A DNA stretch of 19,620 nucleotides from Clostridium sp. 28_17 (GCA_001916065.1 MNRS01000005.1:1-19620); one strand, 5' to 3'. Counted from the first letter of the stretch, positions 1 to 7,911 are shown. Made by a program: numbers and translations. The notes: generated by a model from the sequence alone, not told the origin.

Positions 1-93
1 ACTCCTATCGCTATCGAAAAAGGATTAAGATTCGCTATTCGTGAAGGTGGTAGAACAGTTGGTTCAGGTGTTGTTGCTGACATCATCGAATAA
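1..93 (+). CDS. tuf: Translation elongation factor Tu, C-terminal end (partial)
   Basis: Only the last 30 codons and the TAA stop are in the window. The visible peptide ends GGRTVGSGVVADIIE, the near-invariant C-terminus of bacterial EF-Tu (domain 3), preceded by TPIAIEKGLRFAIRE. EF-Tu is the GTPase that delivers aminoacyl-tRNA to the ribosome. The piece uses ATC for isoleucine and GCT/GTT codons, unlike the ATA-rich genes that follow, which fits codon selection in a very highly expressed gene. A terminator lies 25 bases after the stop, so plsX is transcribed separately. The start lies outside the window. Confidence 0.96.
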   Translation, partial: TPIAIEKGLRFAIREGGRTVGSGVVADIIE

Positions 94-118
94 TTATGAA
101 AATAATTATATAATATAT

Positions 119-143
119 AAAAGAGCTTCGGCTCTTTTTTTTG
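119..143 (+). terminator. Rho-independent terminator of tuf
   Basis: AAAAGAGC, a TTCG tetraloop and GCTCTTTT form an 8-bp stem (119-126 with 131-138), followed by a continuous T run to 142. The UUCG loop with a C-G closing pair is an unusually stable tetraloop. This is a textbook intrinsic terminator just after tuf. Confidence 0.95.
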
Positions 144-163
144 TTACTTTTTTAAAAAACTAC

Positions 164-192
164 TTGTATTTTTTATAAAAGAATAATAAAAT
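164..192 (+). promoter_or_regulatory. Predicted sigma-A promoter for plsX
   Basis: TTGTAT (164-169), a 17-base spacer and TAAAAT (187-192) lie after the tuf terminator and about 50 bases before the plsX start. The spacing is ideal and the -35 box is a moderate match. No FapR-type operator is evident. Confidence 0.6.
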
Positions 193-241
193 AGATATAT
201 CACAAATAAAATGAAATAAACAAATTTAGGAGGAACTCGAA

Positions 242-1255
242 GTGAAAATAATCTTAGACGCAATGGGTGGAGACAATGCACCAGATGCAAATATAAAAGG
301 AGCAATTAATGCAATAAATAAAGTAAAAGCTGAAATTATATTAGTAGGAAAAGAAGAAGTAATTAGAAGCAAAATAAAAGAATTTTATGGAAAAGAAATG
401 GAAGAAATTTCAGATAGATTAAAAATACATAACGCAACGGAAACAATAGAAATGGAAGATCAACCAACAGTTGCAATAAAACACAAAAAAGATTCATCAA
501 TGGTAGTTGGATTTAATATGCTAAAACAAGATGAAGGTGATGTATTTATATCTGCAGGAAATTCAGGAGCATTACTTGCAGGAGCAACACTGTTAGTAGG
601 AAGAATAAAAGGAATAGATAGACCAGCACTTGCAGGAATATTGCCTGCATATAAAAGCCAATTATTATTAATGGACTGTGGTTCAAATACAAATTGCAAA
701 CCAATTAATTTATTACAATTTGCACAAATGTCTTCAATATATTTAAGAAATACATTTGGAATTGAAAAACCAGCAATAGGACTTTTAAATATAGGAACAG
801 AAGAAACAAAAGGAAATGAATTAGTAAAAGAAAGTTATAACTTACTAAAAGAAAAAGCAGAAGAACTAGATATAAACTTTATTGGAAATGTAGAAGGTAG
901 AGATGCTTTTTCAGGTAAAATAGATGCTATTGTAACAGATGGATTTACAGGAAATGTATTTTTAAAAACAACTGAAGGTTTAGGAAAATTTGTAAAAAAA
1001 TCTTTAAAAGAGAGTCTATTAAAAAATATACTATCAAAAATTGCAGCAATACCATCACTTCCAGCGATAAATAGATTTGCAAATACAATGGATTATAAAA
1101 GATATGGAGGAGCATTATTCTTAGGGGTAAAAAAACCTGTTGTTAAAGCACATGGAAGTAGTGATGAAAAATTATTTGAATATACAATTATTCAGGCAGA
1201 AAAATTTGTAGAAAATAAGGCAGTAGACAAAATGATAGAGGCATTTAATAAATAA
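242..1255 (+). CDS. plsX: Phosphate acyltransferase PlsX
   Basis: The 337-residue product matches the usual length of PlsX, the peripheral membrane enzyme that makes acyl-phosphate from acyl-ACP and phosphate. The acyl-phosphate is then used by PlsY in the first step of phospholipid synthesis. The N-terminus MKIILDAMGGDNAPDANIKG is the hallmark of the family. Further family blocks are AGNSGALLAGAT, the MDCGSN segment, NIGTEETKGNEL, and DGFTGNVFLKTTEG in the C-terminal half. The start is GTG at 242, set by AGGAGG at 228-233 with 8 bases between. It is followed by acpP, the source of its acyl-ACP substrate, though 200 bases and a separate promoter lie between them. Recognition is confident. Confidence 0.97.
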   Translation: MKIILDAMGGDNAPDANIKGAINAINKVKAEIILVGKEEVIRSKIKEFYGKEMEEISDRLKIHNATETIEMEDQPTVAIKHKKDSSMVVGFNMLKQDEGDVFISAGNSGALLAGATLLVGRIKGIDRPALAGILPAYKSQLLLMDCGSNTNCKPINLLQFAQMSSIYLRNTFGIEKPAIGLLNIGTEETKGNELVKESYNLLKEKAEELDINFIGNVEGRDAFSGKIDAIVTDGFTGNVFLKTTEGLGKFVKKSLKESLLKNILSKIAAIPSLPAINRFANTMDYKRYGGALFLGVKKPVVKAHGSSDEKLFEYTIIQAEKFVENKAVDKMIEAFNK

Positions 1256-1367
1256 TGATTGTTATATTTTTAGTTAATAGAAAATAATAATATATTATTA
1301 TTACCTAAAAAATCCTAATATTATAACTGAACGTTTAGTATAAAATTAAAATAATTTATAAATACAC

Positions 1368-1396
1368 TTGACAAATATCTTAACATATAATATAAA
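1368..1396 (+). promoter_or_regulatory. Predicted sigma-A promoter for acpP
   Basis: A perfect TTGACA (1368-1373), a 17-base spacer and TATAAA (1391-1396) lie about 60 bases before the acpP start. It is one of the best promoter matches in the window and fits the high expression expected for acyl carrier protein. Confidence 0.8.
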
Positions 1397-1455
1397 AGTA
1401 TTATAAAAAAGATATACATACAAAAGGAAAACTTGAGAGGAGGTGAACTCGAATT

Positions 1456-1695
1456 ATGAGTTCAGAAGAAATTTTTGAAAAAGTAAAAGCTATAATTGTT
1501 GAACAATTAGGTGTAGCAGATACTGCTGTAACAATGGAAGCATCTTTTATTGATGATTTAGGAGCTGATTCTTTAGATATAGTTGAATTAGTAATGGCTA
1601 TAGAAGAAGAATTTGATATAGAAATTCCAGATAGTGATGCAGAAAAAGTTGTAACAGTTGGAGACGTTGTTGACTACATAAAAGAAAACGTTTAA
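1456..1695 (+). CDS. acpP: Acyl carrier protein
   Basis: This 79-residue acidic protein carries the growing acyl chain in type II fatty acid synthesis on a 4'-phosphopantetheine arm. The attachment site is Ser39 within the conserved DDLGADSLDIVEL block, followed by EEEFDIEIPDSDAEKVVTVGDVVDYI, the helix III-IV region of AcpP. Length and charge are typical. The ATG at 1456 is preceded by a long AGAGGAGGTGA ribosome binding site (about 1436-1446). The gene has its own strong promoter and ends at a hairpin terminator, so it is probably monocistronic. Its product is used by the upstream plsX product. Confidence 0.98.
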   Translation: MSSEEIFEKVKAIIVEQLGVADTAVTMEASFIDDLGADSLDIVELVMAIEEEFDIEIPDSDAEKVVTVGDVVDYIKENV

Positions 1696-1703
1696 TAAAA
1701 ATA

Positions 1704-1743
1704 TAAAAAAATTGCAGTATTATATAATATTGCAATTTTTTTA
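1704..1743. terminator. Bidirectional terminator between acpP and the carboxypeptidase gene
   Basis: ATTGCAGTATTA (1711-1722) pairs with TAATATTGCAAT (1725-1736) with one G-T wobble, the innermost pairs opening to form the loop. An A run lies on its left and a T run on its right, so the hairpin is followed by U residues on either strand. It can end acpP on the plus strand and the convergent gene at 1845-3119 on the minus strand. Confidence 0.8.
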
Positions 1744-1780
1744 TATACTGGGAAAGTTATACAACTTTCCTAGTATATAA
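1741..1780. repeat. Long perfect-type hairpin without a T tract
   Basis: Positions 1741-1758 pair with 1763-1780 to give an 18-bp stem with one G-T wobble and the 4-base loop ATAC. No T run follows it on either strand, so it is not a classic terminator. Two smaller hairpins follow: 1795-1804 with 1808-1817, and 1824-1834 with 1846-1856, the latter overlapping the 3' end of the carboxypeptidase gene. They may protect convergent 3' ends; this is inference. Confidence 0.7.
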
Positions 1781-1844
1781 AATTATATTGCACAGAAAAT
1801 TTATTTCATAAATTTTCGCGCACGAACAAATTTACTGAAAATTT

Positions 1845-3119
1845 CTAGATTTGTTCTTTTAAAATATTAAAATAATTTTTTAACAAATCAAAAAAATAAT
1901 TATTCCAACATTTATGCTTTACTTCAAAAATATTTACAATAGAGTAACATAAATTACAATATTCAGAAATATTTATATTAATATGTCCAACTTCTTCTTC
2001 AGATTTTATAGGTGTTTCAAAATATAAAGGACAATCTATAGTAGTATGGATAGAGTTAATAAAATCCTTCCTAATAGGAATATAAGGACTTTTATTATTT
2101 ATAGGATTGTTATATAAAGGGTTAACTTTTAAATTAATATTTTGGGAAATTGACTTGTTTAAGACTATATTATTAAGATTGTTTTCTTTCCAATTTTCAA
2201 ATTCAGAGGAGATTATGTTGTCAATATTTATGGATTTAAAATTATCAAATACATAGTTTAGTAATTTTATACTATCTTGTGTTCTAAACTTTTTTGTGTC
2301 AGCACCCAAAACAACACAAATAACATCAATATCATTTCTTTTGCAAGCAGTAACTAAACAACGATTGGCTCCATTTGTAAATCCTGTTTTAATTCCATAT
2401 ATACCATCAAAATTTCCTAATAATTCATTAGTATTTGTTAATTGCTTTTGTTGACCATTAATTAAGATTGTATAATTCTTTGTTCCAACGATTTTTGTAA
2501 ATATTTTATTATTTAAGGCATAATTGGATAATAATGCAAGTTCATATGCAGTTGTATAATGTTCATCAGAATCTAAACCATGAGGAGTTTCAAAATGTGT
2601 ATTTTTTAAACCTAATTCTTCAGACTTTTTATTCATTTTATGAGCAAAGCCATTAATATCACCACCTACATATTCTGCAAGTGCAACTGCACAGTCGTTT
2701 CCAGAACGCATCATAAGACCATATAACAAATCTTTGATTGTTATTTTATCACCTGTTTTAAGACCTAGTCTGGAGCCTCCGGTTAATGCGGCTTTTCTGG
2801 AAATTTCAATAGTATCATTCAAATTACAATTTTCAATAACAATTAGACTTGTCATTATTTTTGTTGTTGATGCCATTTTTCTTTTTTCATTTTCGTTTTT
2901 GCCGTAAAGAATGATATTAGAGTTTCTATCAATTATTACTGATGCTTTAGAATTTATACTTGGTGGATTAATCTCTTTTTCAGGTGGAGTTGAGGTTTCA
3001 AGTAGTTCCTTTTTTATATCAATAGTATCAGAATCAATGTCATCACATAAAGAATATGTATTAAAAGAAATAAAAAAAATAAACATAAAAACAGTAACTT
3101 TAAAAATAATTTTATTCAT
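1845..3119 (-). CDS. D-alanyl-D-alanine carboxypeptidase (DacF/PBP5-type, S11 family)
   Basis: A secreted serine carboxypeptidase that removes the terminal D-alanine from peptidoglycan stem peptides. All three S11 motifs are present: STTK (Ser84, Lys87), SGN (139-141) and KTG (244-246), counted from the start at 3119. A hydrophobic signal segment covers about residues 4-22. The C-terminal third resembles the PBP5 C-terminal beta domain (PIKSEEEVGHI) and ends in an aromatic, probably amphipathic helix (YFFDLLKNYFNILKEQI) that could hold the enzyme on the membrane. I chose ATG at 3119 because GGAGG (3129-3125 on the minus strand) lies 5 bases before it; an in-frame ATG at 3131 overlaps that site. 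Several cysteines near the C-terminus are unusual for a secreted enzyme. Whether it acts in growth or sporulation cannot be told. Confidence 0.93.
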   Translation of the reverse strand: MNKIIFKVTVFMFIFFISFNTYSLCDDIDSDTIDIKKELLETSTPPEKEINPPSINSKASVIIDRNSNIILYGKNENEKRKMASTTKIMTSLIVIENCNLNDTIEISRKAALTGGSRLGLKTGDKITIKDLLYGLMMRSGNDCAVALAEYVGGDINGFAHKMNKKSEELGLKNTHFETPHGLDSDEHYTTAYELALLSNYALNNKIFTKIVGTKNYTILINGQQKQLTNTNELLGNFDGIYGIKTGFTNGANRCLVTACKRNDIDVICVVLGADTKKFRTQDSIKLLNYVFDNFKSINIDNIISSEFENWKENNLNNIVLNKSISQNINLKVNPLYNNPINNKSPYIPIRKDFINSIHTTIDCPLYFETPIKSEEEVGHININISEYCNLCYSIVNIFEVKHKCWNNYFFDLLKNYFNILKEQI

Positions 3120-3323
3120 ACAAACCTCCATAAGTTTTATTACAAGCTGTTATAATATTATGCAATTTTATAAAAAAATATAAATAAACATTGATAAAAA
3201 ATTGTGGTTTATGTCTAATAATTTATGAATAGCGAATTGTAACAAAAAAATGATAAGAGGGTGAATAAAACGGGCTAGGCCCTAAGAAAATTTGAAAAAA
3301 TGAATAAACATTTTACATAAATC

Positions 3324-3352
3324 TTGATTTTGTAACAAAAATGTAATATAAT
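3324..3352 (+). promoter_or_regulatory. Predicted upstream promoter P1 of the adhesin gene
   Basis: TTGATT (3324-3329), a 17-base spacer and TATAAT (3347-3352). Transcription from here would start near 3360 and give a leader of about 155 bases containing the paired element at 3377-3444. The gap 3120-3323 holds only AT-rich sequence, presumably with the minus-strand promoter of the carboxypeptidase, plus a small GC-rich hairpin at 3272-3282. Confidence 0.65.
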
Positions 3353-3376
3353 TGTAATGTGAGCGTAAAAAAATAG

Positions 3377-3444
3377 TAAGGTCTAAAAAAATGCTTTCCG
3401 TAAGTGGTTAGAGGACAAAAAATATCAGTATAAAAAGGACCTTA
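3377..3444 (+). promoter_or_regulatory. Candidate structured leader element (unidentified)
   Basis: TAAGGTC (3377-3383) and GACCTTA (3438-3444) form a perfect 7-bp closing stem around a 54-base interior with a GC-containing core (3393-3415) and A-rich joining segments. GCTTT near 3393 could pair instead with AAAGC at 3445-3449, giving a possible switch between two folds. I compared it from memory with c-di-GMP I and II, c-di-AMP, preQ1, THF, ZTP, fluoride and glutamine classes and found no match. Calling it a riboswitch would be speculation; the closing stem is what the sequence shows. Confidence 0.4.
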
Positions 3445-3452
3445 AAAGCCTA

Positions 3453-3481
3453 TTGACTTCATATGTTTAATGCAATAAAAT
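3453..3481 (+). promoter_or_regulatory. Predicted proximal promoter P2 of the adhesin gene
   Basis: TTGACT (3453-3458), a 17-base spacer and TAAAAT (3476-3481). The start would fall near 3488 and leave a leader of about 30 bases carrying AAGGAG just before the ATG at 3517. With P1 it forms a tandem arrangement on either side of the paired leader element. Confidence 0.6.
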
Positions 3482-3516
3482 AAAGTAAACGTTATTTGTA
3501 AAAGGAGATATTTATT

Positions 3517-6500
3517 ATGAGTAAGAAAAAAATAACTTTGACAATAATGAGCATTGTAATAGCAATTCTTATTATGATTATTCCAAACATTGCAAAAGCA
3601 AGTACAACACTTACAACACCATTGTATTTTGGAATAAACGAATTTAGAAATGGAACAACACCAGATAAAATGGGATATGCTATATTCAATCCATATGCAA
3701 ATGGTGCAACAGAAGATTCAATAGTTGGAACCAAAATTTGGCAAATTGTAAAATATGATAGTAAAACTAGTAATAATATGATTACTGGAAATTACTACTG
3801 TGTAAGAGCAGGAGTTGGTTTTAGTGATACAAATAAAAGAGCAGAATATACAATTGCATATGATTTAAAAACTGAAAAAGATAAAATAGAAAAATCAGGA
3901 AATACAGTATTAAATAAAATTGTTACAAATGGACAGTATAACAATTTATTAGCGTTAGCAGACTTAGTATACTTAAAGGGCGTATCAACAGATTCTGAAA
4001 AAACTGCATTACTAAATGCCGCTGGAATATATGCAGAAGATTATGATAATCTTATAACAAACAGTGATATTGAGGCAGTTCAACAAGCAGCATTTTGGTA
4101 TTACACAAACCATGACGACTCATTATTTGACAAGTTATATAATCAATTTGGAGAAGATAAAACATCTTGGTTATTTTACAGAACAGAAGAAATGGCACAA
4201 CAAGATAGTCCTTATACAAGTTTAAGTGACTATGATCTTCATTTTGATAGCACAACACAAAAACAAGTAGGAGCAGGAAAAGATAGACAAGAACAAGCAG
4301 TTTTATTATATAATTATTTAATAACAAAGGCTAACGAAAATGCAGCAGGATATGCAAATGGAACAACACATTCAAATACAAAAGTTACACTATATGCAAA
4401 TCCAACTGTACAAAACACACAGCCAATTATATTAATTGAAAGAACTCCAGACACAAGAGAATTTGACTTAGCATTAAGAAAATATATAACAAAAGTTAAT
4501 GGAAAAGATTTAACAGGAGTTGCATCTAGAGTTCCTAATATAGACAAATCAACATTAACATCAGGAACAACTGCTACATATAAACACAAAAAAGATCCAG
4601 TAGTTGTTACAACGGGAAGTACAGTAACATATAAATTAACAGTATATAATGAAGGACAAAAAGCAGGTAGAGCAACAAAAATAGTAGATCAATTACCAAC
4701 AGGATTAAAAATGAAAACAACTGGAACTGTAACATCATCAAAAGGAAATAGTTACACTGTTGCATATGACGAAACAGCAAACAAAGCAACATTTACAACA
4801 GCTGGAACTAAAGACTTAGCAGCATATAGTGGAAGCACATTGGACTCAGACACAATTGAAATTGAATGTACAGTAACAGCAACTGCAACAGCAACTGCAA
4901 ATACATCAAGTGCAATTGTACTAACAAATGTTGCATGGATTTCTGAAGAATATGATTCAGTTGATAAAATAACAATAACAAATCAAAAAGGAAAAGATAG
5001 AGATTCAGAACCATCAACTGTACCAAATAAAAATAAAGATAATATGTCTGACTACACAGGAAATAATAATAAATCAGATTTAACAGATTCAAGTTACTAT
5101 TATAAAGGTCAACAAGATGATGATGACTTTGAAAAATTAGTATTAAAACCAAAAACATTTGATTTAAGATTAATTAAAAGAATAGTTGAAGTAAATGGAA
5201 CAAAAGTACCAGAAAGACTATTAAGTGTAGATGTAACAAAATTAGCAAATGGAACTGCAACAACAGCAGATTATGAAAGGGATAAAGATCCAGTATCTGT
5301 TAAAAATGGTGACATAGTAAAATACACATTAAGAGTATATAATGAAGGTGAAATTGATGGATATGCTTCAGAAATTTCAGAGGATATTCCAGAAGGTCTA
5401 GAATTTATGTGGTCAGAAAACAAAGGTAACGAATTAGATGCAGATACAACATTAACACAAGTAGAAAAAGATGCAATAAAATATAACCAAGGTATTTGGG
5501 ATATGAAAACAATAAACCAAGATACACATAAAGTAGAATTAATTACTACAGATTACTTGGCTAAAGGAAAAGGTGCAGAAATTGCAACAGATGGAGCAAA
5601 CTTAATAAAAGCATTTGACAAATCAAAAGGATATGTAAATACAATAAATGACAAAAATCCAGATTATAGAGAAGTATCTGTATATATGAAGGTTACTGCA
5701 AGCAATGATGAAGTTGATAAAATTATAAGAAATGAAGCAGCAATAACTGGAGACACAGATGAAAACGGAAATTCTGTAGATGACAGAGATTCAAAACCAG
5801 AAGAATGGAAAAAATATGAAGATGATGAAGATTTTGACAATATTAAAGTACAATCATTTGACTTAGCTTTAAGAAAATTTATTGTAGCAGTTAGTCAAGA
5901 TGAAAAAATTGAAGACAGTGATTACTTAAAAGATTCAAATGGTGCATATACAAGAGCTCCAAAAGTAGACACATCAAAATTAAATACAGTAGGTGAGGAT
6001 GGAAAATTAATAACAACAGCAACATATAATCATCCAAAAACACCTGTAGAAGTTTGTAAAAACGATATTGTTGTATATATGTTAAGAGTATATAATGAAG
6101 GAAGTTTAGACGGATATGCAAGTGAAATAAAAGACCATTTACCATCATATTTAACATATGTTAATGGGGACTTTAACAATAAATATGGATGGAAAGTATC
6201 AGAAGATGGTAGAACAATAAGTACAAATTACTTAGATAATTCACTTATTGAAAAAGCAACATCAAGTGAAGATGGCAAAATAACATTATCATATAAAGAA
6301 GTTCCAATTATGTGCCAAGTTACAAGTGATGCACAAGGAAAAATTACAAACATAGCAGATATAACAAAATATAAAGATGAAAATAAAAAAGACATAACAG
6401 ATAGAGACTCTAAAGAAAATAATGTGATATTGCCAGCAGATAAAGATTTACCTGCATACAAAGATGATCAAACAGGAGATTATATACCAGGACAAGAAGA

Positions 6501-7794
6501 TGATGATGATTTTGAAAAATTAGTTGTTAAACAATTTGACTTAGCATTAAGAAAATTTATCACAAATATTAGTGATAAAGATGTAACATCAAGAATTCCA
6601 CAAGTTAAATATGACAAAGACAATAAAAAAATAACATATGAACATACAAAAGATCCATTAGATGTTGTAACAGGTGATATTGTTACATATACAATAAGAG
6701 TATTCAACGAAGGAGAAGTAGATGGATATGCATCAAAAGTATCTGACGATGTACCAGATGGACTTGAATATTTACCAGATAACAACTTAAACAAAGAATA
6801 CAGATGGGTAATGTATGATAAAGACGGAAAAGAAACAACAGATGTTAAAAATGCAGTAAAATTAACAACAGATTATTTATCAAAAGAACAAGGTGAAGCA
6901 AGAATGGCTGCAAATTCTGAATTAAAAGAAAATCCAGCATTGCTAACAGCTTTTGATGGAACAAAAGAAATATCAGACACAAATCCTGATTATGCAGATG
7001 TTAAAATAGCATTTAAAGTTACAGAGCCAAACGGTTCAAGTAAAATATTAGTAAACTCTGCTCAAATTACAGATGATACTGATAAAAATGGAAAAGACGT
7101 TGATGATATAGACTCAACACCAGATAAATGGGTAGATGGTGAAGATGACCAAGATAAAGAATATATCAAATTAACAGAATTCGACTTGGCATTAAGAAAA
7201 TGGGTAACACAAGCAATTGTTATTGAAAATGGAAAAGAAACAGTAACACAAACAGGACACAAGGCAGAAGATGATCCAGAACAAGTTGTTAAAGTTGAAT
7301 TAAATAGAAAAAAATTAAATTCAGTAACAGTTAAATTTAGATACTCAATTAGAGTAACAAATGAAGGTGATATTGCTGGATATGCAAAACAAATTAAAGA
7401 TTATATTCCAGAAGGATTAAAGTTTGATGCAAAAGATAATCCTGATTGGAAAGATGAAGGAAATAATATAATTACAACTAGAAAACTTGAAAATACTTTA
7501 TTACAACCAGGTCAAAGTGCAGAGGTAGAAGTATTGTTAACTTGGAAAAATAATAAAAATAATTTAGGTTTGAAAGTAAATACTGCAGAAATTTCTGAAG
7601 ATTACAATGAAAAGCATGTACATGATAAAGATTCAACTCCTAATAATAAAGTTCCAGGTGAGGATGATATAGATGATGCTCCAGTGCTATTATCAATATC
7701 AACAGGTGCTGCTAAATTATATATTGCATTAAGTTGCACAGTATTAATTACATTAGCAGGTGGAATTGTATTAATCAAAAAATTTGTATTGTAA
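3517..7794 (+). CDS. Thioester-domain surface adhesin with five DUF11-like stalk repeats
   Basis: A 1425-residue cell-surface protein. Residues 1-29 are a signal peptide (MSKKK, hydrophobic core, IAKAS). The N-terminal head (about 30-310) fits the Cys-Gln thioester (TQXA) domain: Cys95 in YYCVRAG and Gln190 in VQQAAFWYYTN, which matches the QxAxW thioester motif. Such domains use an internal thioester to attach covalently to host or surface partners. Five repeats follow, starting near Phe316, 548, 781, 1007 and 1222, each with FDLxLxK at the start, VxNEGxxxGxA in the middle and an N-A-x-I strand near the end, as in DUF11/B_ant-type domains, separated by acidic linkers (DDDDFEKLV). The C-terminus has LSISTG, a hydrophobic span (about 1398-1420) and KKFVL, laid out like a sortase signal but lacking LPXTG. 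Start ATG follows AAGGAG. The gene stands alone between promoter and terminator. Confidence 0.85.
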   Translation: MSKKKITLTIMSIVIAILIMIIPNIAKASTTLTTPLYFGINEFRNGTTPDKMGYAIFNPYANGATEDSIVGTKIWQIVKYDSKTSNNMITGNYYCVRAGVGFSDTNKRAEYTIAYDLKTEKDKIEKSGNTVLNKIVTNGQYNNLLALADLVYLKGVSTDSEKTALLNAAGIYAEDYDNLITNSDIEAVQQAAFWYYTNHDDSLFDKLYNQFGEDKTSWLFYRTEEMAQQDSPYTSLSDYDLHFDSTTQKQVGAGKDRQEQAVLLYNYLITKANENAAGYANGTTHSNTKVTLYANPTVQNTQPIILIERTPDTREFDLALRKYITKVNGKDLTGVASRVPNIDKSTLTSGTTATYKHKKDPVVVTTGSTVTYKLTVYNEGQKAGRATKIVDQLPTGLKMKTTGTVTSSKGNSYTVAYDETANKATFTTAGTKDLAAYSGSTLDSDTIEIECTVTATATATANTSSAIVLTNVAWISEEYDSVDKITITNQKGKDRDSEPSTVPNKNKDNMSDYTGNNNKSDLTDSSYYYKGQQDDDDFEKLVLKPKTFDLRLIKRIVEVNGTKVPERLLSVDVTKLANGTATTADYERDKDPVSVKNGDIVKYTLRVYNEGEIDGYASEISEDIPEGLEFMWSENKGNELDADTTLTQVEKDAIKYNQGIWDMKTINQDTHKVELITTDYLAKGKGAEIATDGANLIKAFDKSKGYVNTINDKNPDYREVSVYMKVTASNDEVDKIIRNEAAITGDTDENGNSVDDRDSKPEEWKKYEDDEDFDNIKVQSFDLALRKFIVAVSQDEKIEDSDYLKDSNGAYTRAPKVDTSKLNTVGEDGKLITTATYNHPKTPVEVCKNDIVVYMLRVYNEGSLDGYASEIKDHLPSYLTYVNGDFNNKYGWKVSEDGRTISTNYLDNSLIEKATSSEDGKITLSYKEVPIMCQVTSDAQGKITNIADITKYKDENKKDITDRDSKENNVILPADKDLPAYKDDQTGDYIPGQEDDDDFEKLVVKQFDLALRKFITNISDKDVTSRIPQVKYDKDNKKITYEHTKDPLDVVTGDIVTYTIRVFNEGEVDGYASKVSDDVPDGLEYLPDNNLNKEYRWVMYDKDGKETTDVKNAVKLTTDYLSKEQGEARMAANSELKENPALLTAFDGTKEISDTNPDYADVKIAFKVTEPNGSSKILVNSAQITDDTDKNGKDVDDIDSTPDKWVDGEDDQDKEYIKLTEFDLALRKWVTQAIVIENGKETVTQTGHKAEDDPEQVVKVELNRKKLNSVTVKFRYSIRVTNEGDIAGYAKQIKDYIPEGLKFDAKDNPDWKDEGNNIITTRKLENTLLQPGQSAEVEVLLTWKNNKNNLGLKVNTAEISEDYNEKHVHDKDSTPNNKVPGEDDIDDAPVLLSISTGAAKLYIALSCTVLITLAGGIVLIKKFVL
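4459..7620 (+). repeat. Five tandem coding repeats of about 215-233 codons
   Basis: Repeat units begin with phenylalanine codons at 4462, 5158, 5857, 6535 and 7180. The opening sequence for FDLALRK is nearly the same at DNA level in four units, with the second drifted to FDLRLIK. A second conserved block encodes VYNEG...DGYAS. The fifth unit has the most different start and lacks the PxVDxxxL segment. Such repeats can expand or contract by recombination. Confidence 0.85.
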
Positions 7795-7803
7795 TAATAA
7801 ATT

Positions 7804-7847
7804 AAAATGAGACAAAAATTGGAAAATCCAGTTTGTCTCATTTTTTT
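7804..7847 (+). terminator. Rho-independent terminator of the adhesin gene
   Basis: A 13-bp stem (7804-7816 with 7832-7844, core TGAGACAAA/TTTGTCTCA) is followed by T residues to 7847. It sits 10 bases after the stop codon. Confidence 0.93.
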
Positions 7848-7858
7848 GTTTTTGGAGG

Positions 7859-7887
7859 TTTACAATTAAAATTCAGTATGTTATAAT
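7859..7887 (+). promoter_or_regulatory. Predicted sigma-A promoter with extended -10
   Basis: TTTACA (7859-7864), a 17-base spacer and TATAAT (7882-7887), with TG at 7879-7880 giving an extended -10. It serves the gene starting at 7912 and shows that this gene is transcribed independently of the adhesin. Confidence 0.75.
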
Positions 7888-7911
7888 TTCAATAGTAGAG
7901 AGGTGTTATAA

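Noticed and set aside
1283..1302. 20-base perfect palindrome after plsX
   Set aside because: It is made only of A and T in AAT/ATT steps, lacks a loop and T tract, and such palindromes arise easily by chance in this base composition.
3377..3444. Calling the leader element a c-di-GMP riboswitch
   Set aside because: The biology fits, but neither the class I nor the class II conserved cores can be found in the sequence.
4052..7262. Several long minus-strand open frames inside the adhesin gene
   Set aside because: They are Leu/Tyr- or Ser/Phe-rich shadows of the repetitive coding strand, without ribosome binding sites or recognisable motifs.
7750..7794. Standard LPXTG sortase signal on the adhesin
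   Set aside because: No LPXTG, NPXTG or similar pentapeptide is present; the nearest sequence is LSISTG.
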